NCBI RefSeq assembly: GCF_036077095.1
Contig: NZ_CP107961.1
Span: 610,442 to 674,441, forward strand
Reading direction: 5' to 3'
Length of the DNA: 64,000 nt
From: Streptomyces sp. NBC_00376
GTDB lineage: Bacteria > Actinomycetota > Actinomycetes > Streptomycetales > Streptomycetaceae
Shown here piece after piece: positions 27,131 through 36,629 of the stretch. The notes under the pieces are model-generated. The model was not told the DNA's origin. It saw only the letters and a program-made list of their open reading frames with translations, and made no database searches. The position numbers and the translations under genes were made by a program. Every line of letters begins with the position of its first letter. Position 1 is the stretch's first letter.

Positions 27131-29040
27131 TCCGCGCCTCCCGACACGACGACGGCACTCACTGCTTTTGGCATCGCCCCATCCGGATGCCAGCACGCCA
27201 CCCGATGCTCCGGCACGATCACGGTCAGTTCCGGGTCCTCCGTGCGGCACTGGTCCGTCGCCACCGGGCAGCGGTTCGCGAACGCGCAGCCGGCCGGCAT
27301 CCGGTGTGGTTCCGGAGGGCGGCCCGGGATCACCGCGAGCGGCGCGTCCGGGTCGGTGTCCAGGTCGAGCGTCGTGGCCAGCAGCGCCCGCGTGTACGGG
27401 TGCTGCGGCCGGATCTGCGGACCGGCGGCAGGCAGGTCCTCCACGATCCGCCCTGCGTACATCACAAGGATCCGTTCGCACGTCTGGGAAACGACCGCGA
27501 TGTCGTGGCTGATCAGGATGATCGCGGTGTCCCGTTCGGCGCGCGTCTGCGCCAGCAGCCGGAGCAGCTGCCGCTGCACGGTCACGTCCAGCGCCGTCGT
27601 CGGCTCGTCCGCGATGATCAGCCTCGGGTCGCCCATCAGGCCCATGCCGATCATCGCGCGCTGGCGCATGCCGCCGGAGAACTCGTGCGGGTACTGTCGC
27701 GCCCGCCGCTGCGCCGCCGGGATGCGCACGGCGCGCAGCCGGTCGACCGCCCGCGCGAGCGCCTGGGTCCGCGAAAGCCCTTGGTGCTGTTCGGAAACCT
27801 CCGCGAGCTGCTTGCCGATCCGGCGGGCCGGGTTGAACGACGTCATCGGGTCCTGGAACACCATCGCCAGCGACGTGCCGAGCAGCGGCCGCAGTTCGCG
27901 TTCCGGCGTGGTGAGCACCGGCGTACCGGCGAATTCCAGCCGGTCGGCGGTCACCGAGCCAGGCGCTTCGATCAGCCTCGACACCGCGAGTCCGGTCAAG
28001 CTCTTGCCCGAACCCGATTCGCCGACGACGCCGATCGCCTCGCCCGCCCGCACGGTGAAGCTCACGCCGCGCACCGGCACCGTCCAGCCGGACGGCTGCG
28101 GGAAGGCGACTTCCAGGTTCTCGACCACCAGAACGGTGTCGTCCTTCGCCACTGCCGGCTCCACTGTGGACTTTCGGACCGGCCGAGGGGCCGGCCGCGG
28201 CAGCCGGGTCCGGACGCCGATCACCCCGGCGACCGTCTCACCGAACAGGTTGAACGCGAGCCCCGCGACGACCACCGCGACGCCGGGTGCGAGCGCCGCC
28301 GCCGGGTTGACGTAAATGCCGTTGAGGCCCTCGTTGAGCAGCCGTCCCCAGTCGTAGTCGGGGGCCTGCACGCCGATGCCGAGGAAGGACAGCCCGGAAA
28401 AGGCCAGCAGGGCACCGCCCGCGCCGATGGTGGCGTTGATCGCCAGCGGCTCGCCGATGTTCGGCAGGACGTGCCGGAACAGCAACCGGATCCGGCCCAC
28501 TCCCGCGACCCGCGCCGCCAGCACGAAGTCCCGGCCGGCAACCGACGCGGACAAGGTCTGCGTCAGCCGCGCGAACTGCGGAGCCAGTGCGAATCCGATC
28601 GCCATGACCGCGCCTCGCGTGCCCACGCCGAAGATCACCGCGAAGAACAGCACCAGCAGCAGCCCGGGGAACGCGACCGCGATGTTCACCGCCGACGCCA
28701 GCAGCCTGCCGAGCGGGCGCGGCAGCACCGTCGGCAGCATGCCCAGCACGAGTCCCGTCGCTACGCCGATCACCATGGCGACCAGCGCCAGCAGCACCGA
28801 AAGCCGGGTCGCCACCAGCACCCGGTAGAAAATGTCGCGACCCAGTTCGTCGGTGCCGACCCAATGTTGCGCAGACGGACCCTGGCCGATCGCGTTCGTG
28901 TCGACCGCCGAAGCCGCGTCCTTCCACAGGACCGGGCCCAGCACCGCGACCGCGAACACCAGCAGGAGCAGGGCGGCCGCGAACCCGCCCAAAGGAGTGC
29001 GCAGGGCCGCGAGCCACTGCGCTCCGCGCCGTTTTGCCAT
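27127..29040 (-). CDS. Fused peptide ABC permease (DppC) and ATPase (DppD)
   Basis: The 637-aa protein combines two subunits that are usually separate. Residues 1-about 280 are a DppC-type permease with about six membrane segments and the EAA-loop pattern around ARVAGVGRIRLLFRHVLPN. After a linker (about 285-305), residues about 310-637 form an OppD-type ATPase: Walker A GESGSGKS, signature FSGGMRQRAMIGMGL, Walker B LIIADEPTTALD, and the C-terminal CAFANRCPVA segment. The frame is continuous with no sign of an internal stop. It overlaps the next gene by four bases and is followed upstream by the DppB gene with one base between. Confidence 0.9.
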   Translation of the reverse strand: MAKRRGAQWLAALRTPLGGFAAALLLLVFAVAVLGPVLWKDAASAVDTNAIGQGPSAQHWVGTDELGRDIFYRVLVATRLSVLLALVAMVIGVATGLVLGMLPTVLPRPLGRLLASAVNIAVAFPGLLLVLFFAVIFGVGTRGAVMAIGFALAPQFARLTQTLSASVAGRDFVLAARVAGVGRIRLLFRHVLPNIGEPLAINATIGAGGALLAFSGLSFLGIGVQAPDYDWGRLLNEGLNGIYVNPAAALAPGVAVVVAGLAFNLFGETVAGVIGVRTRLPRPAPRPVRKSTVEPAVAKDDTVLVVENLEVAFPQPSGWTVPVRGVSFTVRAGEAIGVVGESGSGKSLTGLAVSRLIEAPGSVTADRLEFAGTPVLTTPERELRPLLGTSLAMVFQDPMTSFNPARRIGKQLAEVSEQHQGLSRTQALARAVDRLRAVRIPAAQRRARQYPHEFSGGMRQRAMIGMGLMGDPRLIIADEPTTALDVTVQRQLLRLLAQTRAERDTAIILISHDIAVVSQTCERILVMYAGRIVEDLPAAGPQIRPQHPYTRALLATTLDLDTDPDAPLAVIPGRPPEPHRMPAGCAFANRCPVATDQCRTEDPELTVIVPEHRVACWHPDGAMPKAVSAVVVSGGAE

Positions 29041-29041
29041 C

Positions 29042-30025
29042 TCAGTTCTCCCGGATCGTCGAACGCGGATCGAGGACGGCCAGCAGCAGGTCCACCACGA
29101 GGTTCACCAGCAGCACGCCGATGCCGTACACGAGCACGATCCCCTGCACCAGCGGGTAGTCCTTCTGCAGGATGGACTGCGAGATCGTCGAGCCGAGGCC
29201 CGGCCAGGCGAAGACGTTCTCCACCAGCACGGTGCCCGCGACCATGGTGGTGAGCATGAGCCCGCCGAGCGTCAGCGTCGCGGTGAGCGCGCTCGGCAGC
29301 GCGTGCCGCAGGTAGACCAGCCGGGCAGGCAGCCGCTTCGCTCGCGCGGTGCGGATGAAATCGTTGCCCAGTACGGAAAGCGTCTCCACCCGGACAATCC
29401 GGGAGAGCGTCGACGTCGGGCCGAGCGCCAGCGCGACGATCGGGAGAACCAGCGAGCCCGCGCCGTTGTGCCCGGCCACGGGGAACCAGCCGAGCTGCAC
29501 CGCGAAAAACGCCACCAGCACCACCGCGACCAGGAACTCCGGGATCGCGGCGAGCAGCACGGCCGTCGAGGTGAAGGCCAGCTCGCTGCCGCGGCGGCGG
29601 CCGCCGCGGGTCAGCACGGCGAAGGTCAAGCCGAGCGGGATCGCGAGCGCGACGACCACCACGAAGGCGGGCAACGCCAGCTGCAAGGTCGCGGGCAGCC
29701 GGGTGGCGATGGTGTCGCCGACCGGTTGCCCGCTCAGCATCGACGTGCCGAAGTCGCCGTGGAACAGCCCGCCGACGTAGTCCAGGTACTGCTGCCACAG
29801 CGGACGGTCCAGCCCGAGCGCGGCGCGGCGGGCGTTCACCAGGTCGATCGGCGCGGTCAGGCCGAGCGCCGCGCGCACCGGGTCACCCGGGATGAGATGG
29901 ATCATCAGGAACGCCATCGTCACCAGCGCCCACAGCGACACGACGAACCGCCCGAGGCGGCGGGCGCCGAAAGCCAGCCAGGGGTTGACCTTCGGTCCCG
30001 CGACGGCGATCGCGCCGGTCATCAC
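29042..30025 (-). CDS. Peptide ABC transporter permease, DppB type
   Basis: The 327-aa protein has about six transmembrane helices, the N-terminal LVTMAFLMIHLIPGDPV motif characteristic of DppB/OppB, and the EAA-like loop around RTARAKRLPARLVYLRHALP. It forms the channel with the DppC half of the fused protein. Its start overlaps the stop of the solute-binding protein gene (30022-30025). Confidence 0.9.
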   Translation of the reverse strand: MMTGAIAVAGPKVNPWLAFGARRLGRFVVSLWALVTMAFLMIHLIPGDPVRAALGLTAPIDLVNARRAALGLDRPLWQQYLDYVGGLFHGDFGTSMLSGQPVGDTIATRLPATLQLALPAFVVVVALAIPLGLTFAVLTRGGRRRGSELAFTSTAVLLAAIPEFLVAVVLVAFFAVQLGWFPVAGHNGAGSLVLPIVALALGPTSTLSRIVRVETLSVLGNDFIRTARAKRLPARLVYLRHALPSALTATLTLGGLMLTTMVAGTVLVENVFAWPGLGSTISQSILQKDYPLVQGIVLVYGIGVLLVNLVVDLLLAVLDPRSTIREN

Positions 30026-31620
30026 GAGTACATCCGGATGGAGGACGGCTTCAGGAAGCTGTTCGCGATCTCGAACCGGACTTTGTTCCCGAAGGTCGGA
30101 ATCGCCGAGTTCGCGAACTGCACGACGTCCTGCCTCTCGAACAGCGCCGATTCAGCGGACAGCCAGTCCCTGCAGCCCGCTGTCCCGGGCTGCGAAGCCG
30201 CCTTGGCGACCAGCGAGTCGTACGTGGCGTTCTTGATGTGCGCGAAGTTCGTGCCCTGCGGGGGCTCTGCGCCGGAAGCGAACGGGATCAGCTGGCTCGG
30301 CAGGGTCAGGCCGAGCGGCGCCATCGAGATGTCCCACTCGCCGGTGGCGAACAGTGCCTGGCTGAGGCCCGGACTGTCGACCCCCTTGAGCGTGACGTCG
30401 ATGCCGGCGTTCTTCCAGCCCTGCTGCATCAGCTCGGCGCCAGGGGCCATGGTCGGGCCCAACTGCGTGCCGTAGACGGCGGTGAGGGCGAGGCGCTTCC
30501 CGTCCTTCACCCGGATGCCGTCCGGCCCCGGCTTCCAGCCTGCCGCGTCGAGCGCGGCCTTGGCCGCGGCGACGTCGAAGCCGGGGACCTTCCCGGTGAC
30601 CGAATCGCCGTCGCACGGCGGGGGATTGCCGGTGACCATGCCCTTGACCGGGGCGCTGCTGCCCCGGGTCAGCACCTTCCCGACCTGGGCGAGGTCGAGC
30701 GCCTGGACCAGCGCGCGGCGCATCGCCCGGTCGGCGCCGAACCGGCCGGGCGCCTGATTGAAGAACAGCTCCCCGAACGGAACGGTGAGGTCGCTGTGGA
30801 ACAGCCGCTGCGCCCGCAGCCGCTGCTGATCCTGCCCGATGACCGAGGCGGCGTTGACCTCGCCGGACAGCAGCAGGTTCGACGTCGTCGTCATGTTCGG
30901 GATGACCCGGATGACCACCTTGTCCGGCAGGCCCGGCTGCTTCGAGTCGAACTGGCCGGGACCCCACGTGTAGTCCTTGCGCCGGGTCAGCGTGTAGTGG
31001 TCGTTCGGGACGATCTCGGACACAGTGAACATGCCGGTGCCGTTCTCGCCCTTGGCCAGCGTCTTGCGGTCGGCCAGCCCCTTCGCGCAGACGATCGGCA
31101 CGTTGACGAGATTGCGGAGCAGGAACGCGTCCGGCCCCCCGCTGGTGACCTTGACCGTGCCCGCGGCCTCGTCGGCGACCGCCTTCGTGCCCGCCTTCAC
31201 CGTGACGCCCGCGATCGGCGACTTGTTCGCCGGGTCGCCGACGAAGTTGATGCTCCCGGCCACGTCCTTCGCGGTCAGCGGGCTGCCGTCGGCGCAGGTG
31301 ATGCCCTTGCGCAGGGTGAAGGACGCGGTGGTCGTGGAGGCTTCCCACTTCTCCGCGATCGCCGCCTGCGGCTGCCCCTTCGTGTCGAGGTTGATCAGGC
31401 CGTCATAGAGGAACTGGTCGACGCCGCGGGCGATCGAAAGCACGGTGATCGCCGGGTCGAGCGTTCCCGGATCCGAGGAGATGGCATAGGTGAAGGTTTT
31501 GCCGTCGGTCAGTTTCTGATGCGCGGTCGGGTCCTGCCCGGATTGCGCTGATCCCCCGCACGCGCTCACGGTCAAGGCCACCACGTACGCCATCGCGGCG
31601 GTGAGCCGAGCAGTTTTCAT
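30022..31620 (-). CDS. Peptide ABC transporter solute-binding lipoprotein
   Basis: The 532-aa protein begins with a lipoprotein signal (lipobox LTVSAC, Cys21) and has the SBP_bac_5 family pattern: FTYAISSDPGTLDPAI near the start, TFTLRKGITCADGSPLTAKDV, and a two-lobed periplasmic-binding fold. It captures peptides or peptide-like ligands outside the cell. It is the first gene of the importer operon, with AAGGAA six bases before ATG 31620. The ligand cannot be read from the sequence; the neighbouring enzymes point to peptides containing D-residues. Confidence 0.9.
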   Translation of the reverse strand: MKTARLTAAMAYVVALTVSACGGSAQSGQDPTAHQKLTDGKTFTYAISSDPGTLDPAITVLSIARGVDQFLYDGLINLDTKGQPQAAIAEKWEASTTTASFTLRKGITCADGSPLTAKDVAGSINFVGDPANKSPIAGVTVKAGTKAVADEAAGTVKVTSGGPDAFLLRNLVNVPIVCAKGLADRKTLAKGENGTGMFTVSEIVPNDHYTLTRRKDYTWGPGQFDSKQPGLPDKVVIRVIPNMTTTSNLLLSGEVNAASVIGQDQQRLRAQRLFHSDLTVPFGELFFNQAPGRFGADRAMRRALVQALDLAQVGKVLTRGSSAPVKGMVTGNPPPCDGDSVTGKVPGFDVAAAKAALDAAGWKPGPDGIRVKDGKRLALTAVYGTQLGPTMAPGAELMQQGWKNAGIDVTLKGVDSPGLSQALFATGEWDISMAPLGLTLPSQLIPFASGAEPPQGTNFAHIKNATYDSLVAKAASQPGTAGCRDWLSAESALFERQDVVQFANSAIPTFGNKVRFEIANSFLKPSSIRMYS

Positions 31621-31645
31621 GGGGTTTCCTTAAGAACGTTGGGCG

Positions 31646-31724
31646 GTCCGGGAGGACCGGGTGTGGCTGATGGGGTGTTTGCCGTTGATGGCTCCAGGGG
31701 AATGGCCGCCCGGTCCTCCGGGAC
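31646..31724. repeat. 16-bp inverted repeat upstream of the importer operon
   Basis: GTCCGGGAGGACCGGG (31646-31661) and CCCGGTCCTCCGGGAC (31709-31724) are complementary with one mismatch, 47 bases apart. The first copy can also form its own small hairpin (CGGTCC-GGGA-GGACCG). They lie 26-104 bases before the importer start codon, where an operator is expected. Confidence 0.5.
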
Positions 31725-31831
31725 GCTTTGACTGCTGATGGAGAACTGCGGGCATCGCCGGTCGAGGACCTGTCGGCACAGGGTTCCCCGGGCCGCGGAA
31801 GTGCTGGTCACGGAGGAACGGAGCAACACGG

Positions 31832-32345
31832 TTGACCCGGCGTCACACCCGGATACGGGTCGGCAGCGACGCCGGCAAGGGCCACCACTGGGCGGTGGCG
31901 GTGAACGCCGACGGCGAGACGCTGTTCTCGACGAAGGTGATCAACGACGAGGCCCAGGTCCTGACGCTGACCGACACCGCCGGGCAGAAGGCCGACGAGG
32001 TGCGGTGGGCGGTGGACAGACATCGTCGGTGACCTGTCCGGCTACCGCGACGCCGGCGCCTGGCCTCCCACGCGGGCCCGGCGCCGGTGCCCCGCGACTA
32101 CAGCCGCCGAACCGGCAACTACCAGCGACCCAAGCGTGACAACCGGCGCCTGCGCCGGCTGTTCCACACGTCCACGCAGTCCGCAATGATGCGACCGGGC
32201 CCGTCGAGGGACTACTGCCTCAAGAAACACACCGAGTGTCCGATCCACGCCCAGGCGTTGCTCGCGCTCGCCCACCGCCGGGTCGACGTGCTGTGGGCGA
32301 TGCTGCGTGACATTCACCTCCGCCCCGCCAGTCACGCAGACGGCT
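31832..32345 (+). pseudogene. Internally deleted IS110-family transposase
   Basis: A TTG start leads into the DEDD transposase N-terminus (RVGSDAGKGHHWAVAVNADG, then ADEVRWAVD), which ends at 32032. From about 32040 the C-terminal Transposase_20 part appears in other frames: YRDAG, then RRTGNYQRPKRDNRRLRRLF and SAMMRPGPSRDYCLKKH, ending in AHRRVDVLWAMLRD. The middle two thirds, with the catalytic Ser region, are missing. The remnant ends next to the beta-lactamase-like gene at 32360. It lies inside the catabolic island on the opposite strand to all other genes there. Confidence 0.8.
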
Positions 32346-32359
32346 TGACACGATCACGC

Positions 32360-33262
32360 CTAGCGGGTCGCGCTCTGCGCGTGGAGGTGGTCGACAGCCA
32401 GCCGGGCGGCGGCGCCGATGGACGCGTCGACCGCGGGAAGGCGGTCTTCGAGGGAGTGGGCGCGGGTGAACACCGCGACCGCGAACTGGCGACCGTCCCC
32501 CAAGGTCACCACTCCCGCTTCGTTGCGGACGCCGGGCAGCGTCCCGGTCTTCGCCGCGATCCGCACTCCGGACGGGAATCCGGACGACAGCCGGTGCGGC
32601 CAGACCTGCTGGGCCATGATCTTGCGGACCCGTTCGCAGGCTTCGGGTTCACCTGCCCGATCGGTCCAGATCGCGTCGAGCAGCGCCGTCATCTCGCGCG
32701 GCGTCGACGACGTCGTACGTTCCGGGTCGCGCACCGAGAGCTTCAGCATCTGCTCCGGCGTGGCCTCGCCCAGCAGCGCTTCGAGGTCGGAGCCCGAGTT
32801 CCCGCCGAGGTCCGCCACGACGGATGCGAACAGGTCCTCGCAGCAACCGATCAGCCGGGTGCGGACCAGTCCGAGGTCGGCCAGCACCCGGTCCACCGCT
32901 TCCTGGCCCACGCGGTGGAACACCAGGTCGGTCGCGGCGTTGTCGCTCATCGTGAGCATGAAGTGCGCGAGGTCGCGCCAACTCATCTCGACGTCGTCGG
33001 CGCAGCCCGCAGTGCCGATACCGCCGATCCGGTACCGCGCGGTCACCAACGTCTGCTCGGTCTCGTCGAGCCGTCCCGCCGCGACTTCGCGGGCGTAGGC
33101 GACGGCCACCGGAATCTTGAACACCGACGCCAGCACCACCGGGTCGTCGCCACCCGCCGACACGTCGGGTCCGTCCGGCACGCCAACTTCGCGAGCGTGC
33201 AGGAACCCTTCCGCGCCGGCTTCGGCGAAGACGGCTTCGATCTGTTCGCGGATCTCGCTCAC
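32360..33262 (-). CDS. Class A beta-lactamase-fold serine hydrolase (cytosolic)
   Basis: The 300-aa protein has the active-site set of class A enzymes: SVFK (SxxK), SDN in TMSDNAATD, and KTGT. It lacks a signal peptide, so it is not a conventional exported beta-lactamase; a D-amino-acid amidase or peptidase role is equally possible. The GTG start overlaps the stop of the class C-type gene (GTGA at 33259-33262), so the two are translationally coupled. A paralogue lies at 41439-42332 and a C-terminal fragment of a third at 34765-34860. Confidence 0.85.
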   Translation of the reverse strand: MSEIREQIEAVFAEAGAEGFLHAREVGVPDGPDVSAGGDDPVVLASVFKIPVAVAYAREVAAGRLDETEQTLVTARYRIGGIGTAGCADDVEMSWRDLAHFMLTMSDNAATDLVFHRVGQEAVDRVLADLGLVRTRLIGCCEDLFASVVADLGGNSGSDLEALLGEATPEQMLKLSVRDPERTTSSTPREMTALLDAIWTDRAGEPEACERVRKIMAQQVWPHRLSSGFPSGVRIAAKTGTLPGVRNEAGVVTLGDGRQFAVAVFTRAHSLEDRLPAVDASIGAAARLAVDHLHAQSATR

Positions 33263-34650
33263 TGGGACCTCCGCCGGTCGGCGCGTCCGGTGTGGAGGAA
33301 CTGGGCGCGGCCCGTGCCGTCGTCGCCGACGAACGCGTGTGCCATATAGACACCCGGGACCTGCGGGACGTTGGCGACGAACGAGTCGCCGAGGTAGGGC
33401 AGCAGTTCCTCCTTTGCCGGGGGCGCGCCGCCGAGCTCGGCGAAGATCCCCTTCGGGGTGCGCTCTATCCACAGCTTGCCGTCTTCCGCGGTAACGACGG
33501 TATCGGCGACCATCGACGAGTATTCGCCCACGTACCGGGACAGATCGGCCGGGGCGGCCGCGGGGTTCGGCTCCGGCAGTGCCGGGAGCTTGACGCCGGC
33601 GAGTTCGTCAAGCAGCTTGCCGAGGACCTGTCGGTAGACGTGCAGCGGCTGCCCGCCGTTGGTCAGCAACGCGACCGCGACGTTGCGCTCCGGCACCACG
33701 CGCAGGAAAGCCGACTGGCCGATGGTGCCGCCGTCGTGGCCGATCACCTCGTCGCCCTCCCAGCCGAAGAGCATCCAACCGAGACCCCAGTGGCCGGCCA
33801 TGATGCCGAGCGCGGGCACCTCCACCTGCGGCTCGCGCATCGCGGCCAGCGACTCCGGCGACAGCAGCCGGGTGCCGTCGTCGGCCTTGCCGTCGTTCAG
33901 GTGCATTCGGACGAAGGTCAGCAGGTCCCGCGGGCGCATCGTGAGCGTCGAACCGGCCGGGGCGTTCGAGCGGGTGAGCGCCCAGATCGGCGCGGGCACC
34001 GGTTCCTCGCCCGACTTCGGGGCGACGTGGCCGATCGCGGCGCGGTAGCGGATCGCGTCGTAGGGACCAGTTGCGGCGTGGGTCAGGCCGAGCGGCACGA
34101 AGAGGTGGTCGCGCACGCAGTCGTCCCAGCACTTGCCGCGCAGCACCTCGATGATGCGGCCGAGTACGCAGTAGCCGGCGTTGTTGTAGGAGAACCGCTC
34201 GCCCGGCGGGAAGAGCTGCGGCGCATCGGACAGTGTCGCGATGAGCTTCTCCACCGCGTCGTCGCCAGGCCCGGTGTCGGTGAAGATGTCGCCCTCGAAG
34301 CCGGCGGTGTGGCAGGTCAGCTGCCGGACGGTGATCGCGGCCGCGACCTTGTCGTCGCCGAGCGCGAACTCCGGCAGGTAGTCGCGCACCGGCCGGTCGA
34401 GGTCGAGGCGGCCCTCGTCGACCAGCTGCATGATCAGGGTGGTCGTCCACACCTTGGTGATCGACCCGATCTGGAACAGCGAGTCCACAGTGGACTGTAC
34501 CCCGGTGGCCTTGTTCAGGACGCCCGCCGCGTGGTCGATCACCTCGCCGTCGGCGAGCACCGCGATCGCGGCGCCGGGAACCTGATGCTCGGCCAGCAGG
34601 GCGGCGAAGTTCTCCTGGAGCCAAGTCTCGATTTCAGAAATTTTCGACAT
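33259..34650 (-). CDS. Class C beta-lactamase-fold serine hydrolase
   Basis: The 463-aa protein contains SITK (nucleophile Ser and its Lys), the tyrosine motif YNNAG and HDGGT, the class C/D-aminopeptidase set. It is closely similar along its length to the C-terminal half of the 22833-26156 fusion (shared SLFQIGSIxKVWT, HTxGxxGDIFTDTG and IGHDG.TIGQSAFLR). A C-terminal lipocalin-like extension is present. No signal peptide. ATG 34650 is chosen because AAGG lies six bases upstream; GTG 34656 would be closer to it. It probably cleaves D-containing peptides or amides in the cytosol together with the coupled class A-type protein. Confidence 0.85.
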   Translation of the reverse strand: MSKISEIETWLQENFAALLAEHQVPGAAIAVLADGEVIDHAAGVLNKATGVQSTVDSLFQIGSITKVWTTTLIMQLVDEGRLDLDRPVRDYLPEFALGDDKVAAAITVRQLTCHTAGFEGDIFTDTGPGDDAVEKLIATLSDAPQLFPPGERFSYNNAGYCVLGRIIEVLRGKCWDDCVRDHLFVPLGLTHAATGPYDAIRYRAAIGHVAPKSGEEPVPAPIWALTRSNAPAGSTLTMRPRDLLTFVRMHLNDGKADDGTRLLSPESLAAMREPQVEVPALGIMAGHWGLGWMLFGWEGDEVIGHDGGTIGQSAFLRVVPERNVAVALLTNGGQPLHVYRQVLGKLLDELAGVKLPALPEPNPAAAPADLSRYVGEYSSMVADTVVTAEDGKLWIERTPKGIFAELGGAPPAKEELLPYLGDSFVANVPQVPGVYMAHAFVGDDGTGRAQFLHTGRADRRRSQ

Positions 34651-34764
34651 GTGCACCTTCTGCCCGGGTGAGGATGGCGTTTCCGGAATGCTAGGTCCGT
34701 GGCCTGCGTCACTTGTTCGTCCGGACCGAGGAGAGCGCGGGGAAAGTTCCTCCGCCCGGACGAA

Positions 34765-34860
34765 TCAGGCCGTGCGCAGCGACTCCACTGCCATCGCCGC
34801 GGCGAAACCGATGAATGCGTCGCGCTCGGGGACCCGGGAACGCGTCCGGGGAGCAACCGG
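34765..34860 (-). pseudogene. C-terminal scrap of a class A beta-lactamase-like gene
   Basis: On the minus strand this stretch reads RTRSRVPERDAFIGFAAAMA followed by VESLRTA and a stop (TGA at 34765-34767). It matches the C-terminus of the 41439-42332 protein (ARSRVPERDAFIGFAAAQA). Nothing else of the gene remains; the PucR gene's 3' end begins 34 bases further up. It shows that the hydrolase/regulator unit was once duplicated in this island. Confidence 0.7.
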
Positions 34861-34893
34861 GACGGCGGTCAACCTCTTCAACCCGAACGGCGT

Positions 34894-36552
34894 TCAGGCC
34901 TCTTCAGCCGGAACGGCTTTCCCCTCCCGCGGCAGCAAATGCAGCTGCACCATCGCCGCGAACCGGTCTCCCGGGTCGTCGAGATCGATTCCGCCGACCT
35001 CGGCGAGCCGGCGCAACCGGTACCGGAATGTGCTCGGATGCACGTACGCGGCGGCCGACGCGGCGCCGATGTCACCGAAAGAATCGAGCCAGCACCGCAG
35101 CGTGTGCACGAGCTGCGATTGGTGTTTCGTGTCGTAGGCCAGCAGCCGCGCGATCGGCCCGGTCGCGCCATAGCCGCGTGCCGCGCAAAGGTCCGCCAAT
35201 TCGAGCATCAACGCTTCGATGTGCGCGTCCTCGGCGGTGATCACTCGCTTTGTGCCGCCGTTGGTGAGCAACACGCGCAACGCGCGGTCGGCACCGTCGC
35301 GGGAGGCACGCAGGCCCGAGCCGTCGAGCGCGAGCGGTCCGACGCCGATTACGGCGGCGCCCCGGCGGCCGGTGCGTTCCAGGAAGGTCGACGCGACGCG
35401 CACCGAGCGTTCGCGGCAATCGCCGTGGTTCCCGGGCATCGGGACGATGCCGTACGCGACATCGCCGACAAGCGCTACCGCCGACCGGGGCTGGACGGCG
35501 CTGAGGTGCATGGCGAACGCGTCGGCGACTCGCTGGCGTTCCGCGACGAGCCGGAGGTCGTCGTCGGGGACCTCAAGGAGTCCCATGGCGAGCACGATGG
35601 TGGGCTGCCCCAGCAACCCGAGACGCGCGATGGCTTCCGGCGCGCCGGAGCCGCCTTCGAGCGCGGTGCTCACCAGATCGGCCCGCAACCGGCGCTCGAC
35701 ATCGGCACCCGCGCGCAGCCGAAGCATATGCAGTGCAACGATCTTCGAGCTGTCGACCATCGCCGCGGTACGTTCTTCGCTGAGCTCGTTGTCGACTGCG
35801 GCCCAGATCGAGCCGAGGACCTCGTCGCCGGCTCGGACCGCGACCGCGACCCGAGGCATGGCGATGTTCTCGTCGTAGCCGTCCGGGTAGACGTAAACCG
35901 GCCCGTGGTCCCGGTAAAGGCGTTCGAAAACGCCTTCCTTCTCCAGTTCGCGGGTGAACCGTTCGGGCACCTGACGGCCGAGAATCGTTTCGACGCGGGA
36001 AGGATCGGCCTCGTCCTGGCGGCCGGAGAACGCGAGCACGCGCGAGTTGCGGTCCTCGATGGTGACCGGCGCGTTCAGCAGCGCGGCGATCGCGTTGGCG
36101 AGCGCGAACAGATCGCCGGACGGCATTCCGCCGAGCGTCTGCGGGGAAACATCGCCGACGTCGCCCTCGGCGAGCAATGTGCGGAGCATCGCGGCGAGCT
36201 GCGTCCACGACGCACCGCTGGCCAGCCCGAGCAGCGCGACCCCGGTGGAGTTGGCCGCCCGCACCAGTTCCGTCGACGCGGAGACCGGCGACCGCACGAC
36301 CAGCGCGGCGGCCCCTCGTTCGCCGATGGTGCGCAGAAGCTTCGCGATCTCGTCGGGTTCGCGCACGCCGACCCCGAGGACGACCGCCTTGGCGGGGAAC
36401 TCGGCGTCGTCGTGCGGATCGTGGATCACCACGCCGCCGAGTTGCCGCCGGGTGTCCGGCCCGACGGCGACTGGCTCGAGGAGCACGTCCCCGAGGGCTT
36501 CGAGGACGCGACCCAGACTCGTGTTCGGCTTGCTCGGCACGGGTGTCAGCAC
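34894..36552 (-). CDS. PucR/CdaR-type transcriptional regulator
   Basis: The 552-aa protein has an N-terminal PucR-like domain (LGGVVIHDP, VLGVGVREPDE), a central GGDEF-like/CdaR domain, and a C-terminal PucR-type HTH (ASAAAYVHPSTFRYRLRRLAEV). Regulators of this family control catabolic genes for purines, amino acids and similar nitrogen compounds, usually in response to substrate. A second copy at 43710-45362 is broken, so this is the only working one here. Two palindromes lie just before its start codon (36578-36607), suggesting autoregulation. It stands between the racemase operon and the hydrolase operon and probably controls both. Confidence 0.85.
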   Translation of the reverse strand: MLTPVPSKPNTSLGRVLEALGDVLLEPVAVGPDTRRQLGGVVIHDPHDDAEFPAKAVVLGVGVREPDEIAKLLRTIGERGAAALVVRSPVSASTELVRAANSTGVALLGLASGASWTQLAAMLRTLLAEGDVGDVSPQTLGGMPSGDLFALANAIAALLNAPVTIEDRNSRVLAFSGRQDEADPSRVETILGRQVPERFTRELEKEGVFERLYRDHGPVYVYPDGYDENIAMPRVAVAVRAGDEVLGSIWAAVDNELSEERTAAMVDSSKIVALHMLRLRAGADVERRLRADLVSTALEGGSGAPEAIARLGLLGQPTIVLAMGLLEVPDDDLRLVAERQRVADAFAMHLSAVQPRSAVALVGDVAYGIVPMPGNHGDCRERSVRVASTFLERTGRRGAAVIGVGPLALDGSGLRASRDGADRALRVLLTNGGTKRVITAEDAHIEALMLELADLCAARGYGATGPIARLLAYDTKHQSQLVHTLRCWLDSFGDIGAASAAAYVHPSTFRYRLRRLAEVGGIDLDDPGDRFAAMVQLHLLPREGKAVPAEEA

Positions 36553-36577
36553 TCCCCGAAGGTAGATCCGGCCTGGG

Positions 36578-36607
36578 TCGAACCGGGTGGTTCGATTCGG
36601 CCGAATC
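36578..36607. promoter_or_regulatory. Palindromic operator candidates upstream of the PucR gene
   Basis: TCGAACC-GGGT-GGTTCGA (36578-36595) is followed by the perfect palindrome GATTCGGCCGAATC (36594-36607). The half-site GATTCG/CGAATC recurs in a 22-bp palindrome at 43725-43746 before the MFS gene. The position, 26-55 bases before the PucR start codon, fits autoregulation. Confidence 0.6.
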
Positions 36608-36629
36608 TATCCCCGGAATTCGTGCCAGG

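Noticed and set aside
32087..33349. A 420-codon + strand frame
   Set aside because: Only its first 85 or so codons are an IS110 remnant; the rest is antisense to the class A hydrolase gene.
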